DNA of 10,704 bases, taken from the NCBI GenBank assembly GCA_036446835.1, contig JAZFTT010000018.1:1-10704 (forward strand). Reading direction: 5' to 3'. Of this stretch, positions 1-5,018 are shown piece after piece. Within the stretch, counting starts at the first letter, position 1. Every line of letters begins with the position of its first letter. The stretch comes from SZUA-217 sp036446835. GTDB lineage: Bacteria > Actinomycetota > Acidimicrobiia > Spongiisociales > ZC4RG35. The position numbers were made by a program, and so were the translations under genes. Below the pieces are notes generated by a model. It was not told the DNA's origin. It saw only the letters and a program-made list of their open reading frames with translations, and did no database searches.

Positions 1-1
1 G

Positions 2-94
2 GTGGAGTTTGAGCGTGGCTCGGACGAAGTCGAGTTCGAGGCCAGAATTGATCACGGCAGGGTCAAGATTGAGATCGAGCTCGAATCGAGCTGA
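2..94 (+). CDS. 3' end of a gene for a protein paralogous to the Thr-rich anchored protein at 2170-2721 (partial)
   Basis: An open frame enters from the left edge and ends at TGA 92-94, giving 30 residues that start VEFERGSDEVEF and end IEIELESS. I do not recognise the family. Aligned by eye without gaps, 13 of 30 residues are identical to the C-terminus of the protein at 2170-2721, including the shared pattern EFE...VE..AR.DHG....IEI. The strand is the same as that of the second copy. The fragment is acidic and looks like beta strands alternating charged and hydrophobic residues. By analogy with the second copy, the missing part probably holds a membrane anchor and a low-complexity linker; this is inference. 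The stop lies 6 nt before the stop of the convergent histidine kinase, so the two transcripts must meet or overlap here. Confidence 0.7.
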   Translation: MEFERGSDEVEFEARIDHGRVKIEIELESS

Positions 95-100
95 ACACCC

Positions 101-1381
101 CTATCCAAACCAGACATGAACGACCGCCCCTCCTCCCGGGCGGTTGTTCATGTCCAGATGCCCGCCGGTCAATTCGGCGGTTCGCCGGACGATGTCGAGT
201 CCGAGGCCGGTGGAGCCACGACCACTTACTCCCCGCTCCACCATGGACCTGTCGGCAAAGCCGGGGCCATGATCAGACACCGTTATCCAGGGATGGTTCT
301 CGGACTCTCCGGTCGTTATCGAGAAACCAGTGCCCACGGGAGTATGGGCAAAGACGTTGCCGACGAGAGTGTCGACAACCACACCGAGATCCTCCTCTGA
401 AACTCCGAGTCTGCACTTCCCGGCGTCGAGATCGAGGTCGAAATCCCTTTTCTGCTCTTCTGCGAGAACCCTCCAAAAGGAGGCTCGATCGGCGACAACC
501 ACATCAAGTTCGCACGACTCCGCCTCTGCGGGTTTCTGGCTTCTCGATATCTCGATCAGCCGATCGATGGCTGATTCGAGACGATCGACCTGAACCAGTG
601 TCTCTTCCCGATCTGTCGCATTGTCGATCTTCTCGGCTTGAAGCCGGAGTGACGTCAACGGTGTGCGCAGACGATGGGAGAGGTCCGCCGCTGCCTCCCG
701 TTCCTCGATGAGCAATTGGTCGAGCCGAACCGCGAGCGTATTGAAAGCTGCGCCAACCTCGATGATCTCGGGAGGGACTCCCTGCATCGAGTCGATCTCG
801 ACCCGTGCATCGAGGTCTCCCTCGCTCATGAGATGAGCTGCACCGGCCAGATCCCTGATGGGTCGTACGAAGCGTTGGCCAAGGCGGTCGGCCACCCAGA
901 TCGCCAGGCCCACGAGTAGGAGGCCGAGGAACGCCAACAGCAACCATGCTTCGGTCACGCCATTCGTCAGTTCTGCATCTGTTGCGAACGCATCAACAAC
1001 CGCAATGCCTTCAGACCCGATGACGGGAATGGCTACTTCCCAACCACCCTCGACAACAGCAGTGATCGTTGCCTGCTCCGCGAGCGCCACTTCGACAAGA
1101 GAACCCTGGCCGGGGAGCAGACCGCCAAAGACGGTTCCGTCGGCCAAGACCACGATGACACCGGAACTCAGAGCCCCCACAGCATTCTCAATCGACTGCG
1201 AAGAAGTCTCCAGCGTCACGGTGAGGGCGACGAGTGCTGCCGCAGACTGGGCCTGACGCTCTGACGCCACTCTTGCCCGATCCTCGGCCTGACGGCGAAC
1301 CAGGAGGCCAAGAGGGACGATGAGAGAAATGACGATCAACACCGTTGTCGCCAGGCTGAGGATCACCAGCCTTCGTCTCAC
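101..1381 (-). CDS. membrane sensor histidine kinase (HAMP, HisKA, HATPase)
   Basis: A 426-residue sensor kinase of the usual two-membrane-pass type. Segment 1 spans about residues 6-28 and segment 2 about 144-164. The roughly 115 residues between them form a small extracytoplasmic sensor region with no recognisable fold. A HAMP linker follows (about 165-225, with the FVRPIRDL pattern). The H-box is DLSHRLRTPLTSL, phospho-acceptor His236. The ATPase domain has the N-box LVGNVFAH (Asn342), the G1 box DHGPGF (Asp370) and the G2 box GSTGLGLDIV (about 390-399), ending in the typical NRPGGGAVVHV tail. GTG at 1381 overlaps the regulator's TGA by 4 nt, so translation is probably coupled. The residue after the phospho-His is Arg, where Glu or Asp is more usual. 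The signal is unknown. The last codons contain a strong stem-loop. Confidence 0.95.
   Translation of the reverse strand: MRRRLVILSLATTVLIVISLIVPLGLLVRRQAEDRARVASERQAQSAAALVALTVTLETSSQSIENAVGALSSGVIVVLADGTVFGGLLPGQGSLVEVALAEQATITAVVEGGWEVAIPVIGSEGIAVVDAFATDAELTNGVTEAWLLLAFLGLLLVGLAIWVADRLGQRFVRPIRDLAGAAHLMSEGDLDARVEIDSMQGVPPEIIEVGAAFNTLAVRLDQLLIEEREAAADLSHRLRTPLTSLRLQAEKIDNATDREETLVQVDRLESAIDRLIEISRSQKPAEAESCELDVVVADRASFWRVLAEEQKRDFDLDLDAGKCRLGVSEEDLGVVVDTLVGNVFAHTPVGTGFSITTGESENHPWITVSDHGPGFADRSMVERGVSGRGSTGLGLDIVRRTAELTGGHLDMNNRPGGGAVVHVWFG
113..154. terminator. long stem-loop at the convergent gene junction, possible bidirectional terminator
   Basis: The arm gacatgaacgaccgccc (113-129) pairs with gggcggttgttcatgtc (138-154): 17 base pairs with one G-U wobble when read on the + strand, around an 8-nt loop at 130-137. 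It starts 18 nt after the stop of the + strand gene and lies entirely inside the last codons of the minus-strand histidine kinase. Neither side has a clear run of T. Actinobacterial terminators often lack such a tract, so a terminator is plausible, but the function is inferred from position and stem strength only. Confidence 0.45.
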
Positions 1382-2067
1382 ACCGAAGGATCGACCAGCT
1401 TCACGCCCACGCCATGGACGGTGTGGAGAAAGCGAGGCGCTTGGGCGCTTTCTCCGAGCTTCGACCTGAGCCAGGAAAGATGGACGTCAACGGTCCGCTC
1501 CGACCCGCCATATGGCTCCCTCCAGACCTCGGCCATCAGTTCCCGCTTGGTAATGACTTCCCCAGCTCTCGAGGCCAGTGCGTGGAGCAGGTCGAACTCC
1601 TTTGGGCTCAGCTCGAGCTGGTCACCGGCCAGGGTCGCCTCGCGAGAAGCGGCGTCCAGCGTCAGGTCGCCCACCTGAATCGGCCCGTCCCCGTCCGCGT
1701 CCGCCGCCGATCCCCGACGCAGCACGGCTCTCACCCTTGCTTCGAGTTGTGTCAAAGAGAATGGCTTTGTCAGATAGTCGTCAGCGCCGGCATCGAGAGT
1801 CTTGACCACGACGTCATCCGCCCCTCTGGCGGTGATGATGATGATGGGAACCTCGCTGACAGAGCGAATCATGCGGAGAAGTTCGGTCCCGTCGAGATCG
1901 GGGAGGCCGAGGTCCATGATCACGAGATCAGGGGCGTCCTTCACGGTCAACTGAAGACCCTCCATCGCCATCGCGGCACTCTCAACATCGTGGCCTTGCT
2001 CGGAAAGCGCTCGGGCCACCAGACGCCGAATTTCCACATCATCTTCGATCAGGACGATCTTGGCCAC
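1378..2067 (-). CDS. OmpR/PhoB-family response regulator
   Basis: A 229-residue two-domain regulator, partner of the kinase downstream. Receiver domain at about 1-118: acidic pair Glu8-Asp9-Asp10, phospho-acceptor Asp52 in VIMDLGLPD, Thr79 and Lys101 in the YLTKPF motif. Winged-helix DNA-binding domain at about 130-226: LELSPKEFDLLHALA, then the recognition helix region RTVDVHLSWLRSKLG, then the HTVHGVGVKL wing. The start is uncertain. GTG 2067 fits the family start (MAKIVLIEDD) but has no ribosome site close by; it is preceded by a possible -10 element, TATAAC on the minus strand (2077-2082), so a leaderless or very short leader is possible. An AAGGAGGAGG stretch (minus strand, 2101-2110) abuts an in-frame TTG at 2100, which would add 11 residues. 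The open frame continues much further upstream but there it overlaps the divergent gene. Likely autoregulated through the repeats at 2109-2141. Confidence 0.95.
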   Translation of the reverse strand: MAKIVLIEDDVEIRRLVARALSEQGHDVESAAMAMEGLQLTVKDAPDLVIMDLGLPDLDGTELLRMIRSVSEVPIIIITARGADDVVVKTLDAGADDYLTKPFSLTQLEARVRAVLRRGSAADADGDGPIQVGDLTLDAASREATLAGDQLELSPKEFDLLHALASRAGEVITKRELMAEVWREPYGGSERTVDVHLSWLRSKLGESAQAPRFLHTVHGVGVKLVDPSV

Positions 2068-2076
2068 GGCTGCCAG

Positions 2077-2082
2077 GTTATA
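2077..2082 (-). promoter_or_regulatory. possible -10 element of the response regulator gene
   Basis: Read on the minus strand the hexamer is TATAAC, ending 9 nt before GTG 2067. This would give a very short or absent leader. No good -35 element lies 16-18 bp upstream, which fits a promoter that needs an activator at 2109-2141, but such a hexamer can also occur by chance. Confidence 0.25.
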
Positions 2083-2108
2083 TGTCGCTTGGATCGGCAA
2101 CCTCCTCC

Positions 2109-2141
2109 TTGAGGAAACCTTGACGAACTGTTGACTGGCAA
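2109..2141. promoter_or_regulatory. three 11-bp-period direct repeats, candidate operator of the response regulator
   Basis: Three consecutive 11-mers each begin with TTGA: ttgaggaaacc (2109-2119), ttgacgaactg (2120-2130) and ttgactggcaa (2131-2141). Copies 1 and 2 match at 6 of the first 7 positions, and copies 2 and 3 share TTGAC. A 7-bp element with a 4-bp spacer in direct orientation is the known geometry for PhoB/OmpR-type dimers bound head to tail. The site lies in the 102-bp gap between the regulator (minus strand) and the Thr-rich gene (plus strand), so it could control both. Binding by this regulator is inferred from geometry and position. Confidence 0.55.
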
Positions 2142-2157
2142 AGAACCCCGGGCCTGT

Positions 2158-2163
2158 GACAAT
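2158..2163 (+). promoter_or_regulatory. possible -10 element of the Thr-rich protein gene
   Basis: GACAAT preceded by TGT resembles an extended -10 box, and it lies 6 nt before GTG 2170, the spacing seen for leaderless actinobacterial transcripts. TTGACT at 2131-2136 is 21 bp upstream, too far for a normal -35 element, but it is part of the direct-repeat operator candidate, where a bound activator could replace a -35 contact. Weak evidence. Confidence 0.25.
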
Positions 2164-2169
2164 CATTAT

Positions 2170-2721
2170 GTGAGACGACTGGCATTGGCGGGCGGGTGGC
2201 TTGTGGTGGTGGTTCTGACCACAGCCCTCACCTGGCAGATCGTCAGCGCCGCCGATGAGCGGGTCAGCGAGCGCCCTTCGTCGCCTCTCAACGTGGCGGC
2301 CCCCCAACTCGAACACAGCGGCGAATCCACCACGACGACACTTCGGACGGCTACCACCGTGGTGACTCCGACGACGATCTCCGCACCAACGGCCACGACG
2401 GTTCCCGGCGCGACAACGACGACGACCCGATCGACCGCGCCCAGCACGTCTGCTCCATCCTCGACGACGACCTCCACGGTCGTTGAATGGACGGTGAAGA
2501 CAACTGCAACGAATGGTGGAACCGTCGTAGTCAAGTACCGACCCGATGAGGTCGTTCTTCAAGCCGCTTCCCCGGCCGCCGGTTTTCGGGTCGAGGTCGA
2601 CAAGGTGGGGCCGCCCGAGGTTGACATCGAATTCGAAAGCGAGACCCTCAAGGTCGAATACCGGGCAAGGTGGGATCACGGTGAACTGATAATCGAGATC
2701 TCAGAGTCGGAAGACGACTGA
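2170..2721 (+). CDS. membrane-anchored protein with Thr/Ser-rich linker, family not recognised
   Basis: About 183 residues from GTG 2170. A short basic start (VRR) is followed by one hydrophobic segment (about residues 5-24, LALAGGWLVVVVLTTALTW), which acts as signal anchor or uncleaved signal. An unstructured linker at about 54-106 is made mostly of Thr, Ser, Ala and Pro. A C-terminal region of about 75 residues, ending in an acidic tail (ESEDD), looks like beta strands. I do not recognise a domain. The C-terminus is paralogous to the fragment at 2-94. GTG 2170 is preferred because the signal segment follows directly; an in-frame TTG at 2131 would add 13 polar residues and overlaps the operator-like repeats. 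No ribosome site is visible, so a leaderless message is possible. Being divergent from the response regulator with repeats between, it is a likely target or accessory partner of the two-component system; this is inference. Confidence 0.85.
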   Translation: MRRLALAGGWLVVVVLTTALTWQIVSAADERVSERPSSPLNVAAPQLEHSGESTTTTLRTATTVVTPTTISAPTATTVPGATTTTTRSTAPSTSAPSSTTTSTVVEWTVKTTATNGGTVVVKYRPDEVVLQAASPAAGFRVEVDKVGPPEVDIEFESETLKVEYRARWDHGELIIEISESEDD

Positions 2722-2745
2722 CGTCAAGTCTTGCGGCAATCCGGG

Positions 2746-3234
2746 TTAGGTCTCCGGGGCGTATTCCTCGCAATACTCGAGGTCGTCGCCACACAGGATG
2801 ATCGTGTAGTCGGTGATCTCGAGGAACCCGTCGTCGTGAATGATCCTGATCCCCTCGATGGACCCTCCACCCGGGCCAACCCTGTTGGCACCTACCAGCA
2901 CCTGGGTTCGGTGGGCTGGATCGGAGTCGTCACAGATCGTGGAGACGACCGCTCCCTCGATCCCCGTCAGGGTGTCCTCGCTCAGGCCGGTTGGAGGGAA
3001 TCCGTCCACGGCGCCGACATAGCCGTCGTTGGCTTCGTAGACGAGACCGCCGAGCAGCTCGATCTCACCCTCTATGTTGATCGCCTCGACCGAATCCAAG
3101 ACGACCTCCTCGGCGGAACCGCAAACGAAGACTCCGAATGTCTTATCCGTGCCGCTGGTGAAGTCGAAGAAGCCAACGACCTCGTCGGGGTCATTCACTG
3201 CTCTCAGGGCGTCACTCGCTCGAGGTGGCCACAA
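2746..3234 (-). CDS. mature domain of a small exported (lipo)protein, signal peptide in another frame
   Basis: The open frame encodes up to 162 residues with strong GC bias at third codon positions, so it looks truly coded. I do not recognise the family. It is acidic and has four cysteines (FVCG, STICDD, ILCGDD, LEYCEE), which suits two disulfides in an exported protein. In its own frame there is no signal peptide: the frame opens just after a stop at about 3283-3285, and the first residues from TTG 3234 (LWPPRASDAL) look non-native. A typical lipoprotein signal peptide lies directly upstream in a different frame (3204-3281). The simplest reading is one lipoprotein gene with a single-base loss around 3204-3235, by real mutation or by sequence error. 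An unshifted cytosolic protein starting at GTG 3198 is the less likely alternative. Convergent with the Thr-rich gene, 24 nt between stops. Confidence 0.65.
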   Translation of the reverse strand: MWPPRASDALRAVNDPDEVVGFFDFTSGTDKTFGVFVCGSAEEVVLDSVEAINIEGEIELLGGLVYEANDGYVGAVDGFPPTGLSEDTLTGIEGAVVSTICDDSDPAHRTQVLVGANRVGPGGGSIEGIRIIHDDGFLEITDYTIILCGDDLEYCEEYAPET

Positions 3235-3281
3235 GCTGCGACCAATAGAACGATCAGGACGCTTCCGGCGATGGTGCGCAA
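3204..3281 (-). pseudogene. lipoprotein signal-peptide fragment, frameshifted from its mature domain
   Basis: TTG 3281 opens 25 codons reading LRTIAGSVLIVLLVAACGHLERVTP and then stops. The pieces are a basic start, a hydrophobic core and a lipobox V-A-A-C with Cys17 as the lipidated residue, so this is a classic lipoprotein signal peptide. Reading must shift by one base back (equal to one base missing from the DNA) to enter the mature frame at 2746-3234. There is no slippery heptamer in the shared stretch that would support programmed frameshifting. The start lies only 36 bp from the start chosen for the divergent metallopeptidase lipoprotein. Confidence 0.6.
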
Positions 3282-3317
3282 GGTCAGGTCTAGAGATGGG
3301 TGGTCGATAACCTGACG

Positions 3318-4652
3318 ATGATGCTTCGCCGTCTCGTCTTCTTCATCGCCATGATTCTGGTCGTCGGGGCATGCACGATCGGAACGGTCGTTACTTCGAG
3401 CACAGTTGCCGGAGGGGCGACTGCTCCCGGTTCATCCGCTCCTGTGACAGTCACGACCACACCGGAGGGCTCCACTACGACGACCGAGGCGATGCCACCG
3501 GTCACGCCGCCCGATCTCTCCGATCTGACGGACCTATCTGCGGGCGTGCAGAACCAACTGGAGGATCTGATCATCACAGTGCAGGAAATCAGAGACCTTC
3601 CATTCCTGTCGCCTCCAATCATCACGGTTGTCACCGATGCGGAGTTGGAAGCACGTGTTCGGGGGTTGATCGAAGAAGAGGCCGAGGACTTCCCGGCAGA
3701 CGACGCTCTCTACAAACTGCTCGGCCTCCTGGATCAGGAGGCCGACCTCGAATCCATGCTCACCGATCTGTACGGCGACCAGGTTGCGGGTTTCTACGAC
3801 GGTGAGACCGGCGAGATCGTGGTGCCGGCCAGTCAGGAGGGTCTCAGCCTCCTCCAACAAGGGACCATGCTGCACGAATTGGTCCATGCCCTGACCGATC
3901 AGCACTATGGCTTCGACGCCCTATTCCGGGCGATGGTGGACGAGGAGCGGCTCGACGAGGCGACCGCCTACCAGGCCCTCATCGAAGGGGACGCCACGTT
4001 GGCGGAGGTGATGTGGGTTCAGAGCCTCTCCCAGCAGGAGTTGGGTCGTTTCGTGGCGGAGTCTCTGGAAATCGACAGTTCCAGTCTTGATGCCGTTCCT
4101 CAGTTCATTCGCGACTCGCTTCTCTTCCCCTACGACACCGGTCTCGGGTTCGTTCAGGAGCTTTTCGCGGCTGGAGACTGGAATGCTGTCAACAACGCGT
4201 ACTCCACGTTCCCGGGTCTTCCCGGGTCTTCGGAGCAAGTGATCACTCCGGCCGATTATCAGCGGGATCTTCCGCTTGTCGTTGAGCTGCCGGCCATCAC
4301 GATCAACAACTACGACCTCGAACGCACATCGGTATGGGGCGAAGGGGGCTTTCGGATAATGATCGACCAGGTGCTCGGAGAGTCCATAGGAGCCGAGGCA
4401 GCCGATGGGTGGGGTGGCGACAGCTATCACCAGTGGTTCGATGGAGAGAATGCGGCATTTCTGCTCGTCTACAAGGGCGACACCGCGCGTGACCTCGAAG
4501 AGCTCCGCTCAGCCCTTCTCGACTATGCCCGGACGGCGGTTCCTGACGAAGACTTTGTCTGGGTGGAAACCGAGGAGGGTGTTCTCTACTTCATAGCCGC
4601 TGACGAGACCTCTGTGGGCGAGTTGATTCGAGCGGCCGTCGGTCTCGGCTGA
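3318..4652 (+). CDS. putative zinc metallopeptidase lipoprotein (HExxH)
   Basis: About 444 residues from ATG 3318. The signal peptide MMLRRLVFFIAMILVVGAC ends in the lipobox V-G-A-C, with Cys19 as lipid site. A Thr/Ser/Pro linker follows (about 25-62). The rest is a globular domain with MLHELVHALTDQHYG, a HExxH zinc site with His186, Glu187 and His190. A downstream helix AYQALIEGDATLAEVMW supplies a likely third ligand, Glu223, as in gluzincins. The layout resembles uncharacterised actinobacterial putative metallopeptidases; the substrate is unknown. Other starts are GTG 3300 and ATG 3321. A possible -10 (GATAAC, 3306-3311) lies 6 nt before ATG 3318, which suggests a leaderless message. A perfect 10-bp tandem repeat sits at 4211-4230. 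It is divergent from the small lipoprotein gene, and both products should sit on the outer face of the membrane. Confidence 0.85.
   Translation: MMLRRLVFFIAMILVVGACTIGTVVTSSTVAGGATAPGSSAPVTVTTTPEGSTTTTEAMPPVTPPDLSDLTDLSAGVQNQLEDLIITVQEIRDLPFLSPPIITVVTDAELEARVRGLIEEEAEDFPADDALYKLLGLLDQEADLESMLTDLYGDQVAGFYDGETGEIVVPASQEGLSLLQQGTMLHELVHALTDQHYGFDALFRAMVDEERLDEATAYQALIEGDATLAEVMWVQSLSQQELGRFVAESLEIDSSSLDAVPQFIRDSLLFPYDTGLGFVQELFAAGDWNAVNNAYSTFPGLPGSSEQVITPADYQRDLPLVVELPAITINNYDLERTSVWGEGGFRIMIDQVLGESIGAEAADGWGGDSYHQWFDGENAAFLLVYKGDTARDLEELRSALLDYARTAVPDEDFVWVETEEGVLYFIAADETSVGELIRAAVGLG
4211..4230. repeat. 10-bp perfect tandem duplication inside the metallopeptidase gene
   Basis: The unit cccgggtctt occurs twice back to back and is read as PGLPGS. 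Since 10 is not a multiple of three, removing one copy would put the frame on a TGA within four codons after the repeat. Two copies are too few to claim a slippage switch. Confidence 0.6.
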
Positions 4653-4697
4653 CTCAGGTCCCTTCCCCCGTCGTCGACTGTCCCCTAAGTTTGCCAT

Positions 4698-5018
4698 ATG
4701 GATCAGGTCTTCCTTCAGGCTGGTGCGACAAGATACGGGCCAATCAGCGAGGCCCGCACGTTTCGGCAGAGATGGCGTGGTCTCAAGGGTCTGCCCCCGG
4801 GAGCTTCGGTGCTGATCAAGACCAGTTCGGTGCACGGGTTTGCAGTCGGGACTCCTTTCCGAGCCGTTGGCCTCACCGCACGTTTCAAGGTGGCAGCCAC
4901 TCAGGTGGTCAAACCCGGGCGGATCGCCAAGTTTCCGGGGTGTCGTTATGTTCTCGAGCTTCCCCTGGGGGCCGAAGCACCTGAGCCCGGTGTGATATTG
5001 GAGCTCCGCAGTGTCTGA
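4698..5018 (+). CDS. small DUF192-like protein
   Basis: A 106-residue protein without signal peptide. The pattern fits the DUF192 family (COG1430): an N-terminal ARTFRQRWRGLKG element, then KTSSVHGFAVGTPFRAVGL where family members usually have a vHtf.M.fpIDvvfl motif, then VVKPGRIAKFPGCRYVLELPLG, matching the usual LkPgr...ga.yvLElpaG. The molecular role of the family is not known, and the fit is by eye. The start ATG 4698 has no clear ribosome site. Its stop lies inside the first codons of rsmI (8-nt overlap), so the two genes are almost certainly co-transcribed and translationally coupled. The gap before it (4653-4697) holds no convincing hairpin or promoter. Confidence 0.75.
   Translation: MDQVFLQAGATRYGPISEARTFRQRWRGLKGLPPGASVLIKTSSVHGFAVGTPFRAVGLTARFKVAATQVVKPGRIAKFPGCRYVLELPLGAEAPEPGVILELRSV

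Noticed and set aside
2321..2480. ACG-rich stretch in the Thr-rich gene as a microsatellite or CRISPR-like repeat
   Set aside because: The ACG and ACC triplets are Thr codons of an irregular low-complexity linker; there is no fixed repeat and spacer structure.
2068..2679. Minus-strand frame continuing upstream of the response regulator (433-codon version)
   Set aside because: The extra part lies opposite the Thr-rich gene, reads as Arg/Gly-rich low complexity, and precedes a complete receiver domain. It is a shadow of the Thr-coding triplets.
3204..3240. Programmed -1 ribosomal frameshifting to join signal peptide and mature domain
   Set aside because: No slippery heptamer of the X-XXY-YYZ type and no obvious downstream pseudoknot are visible in the shared stretch; mutation or sequence error is simpler.
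2731..3315. 194-codon + strand frame opposite the small lipoprotein
   Set aside because: The minus-strand frame has the third-position GC bias, cysteine pattern and adjacent signal peptide; the + frame has no recognisable motif and is its mirror.
4653..4697. Terminator or riboswitch between the peptidase and the DUF192-like gene
   Set aside because: Only 45 nt with a short GTCGAC palindrome and no stem followed by a T-run; nothing to support a structured element.
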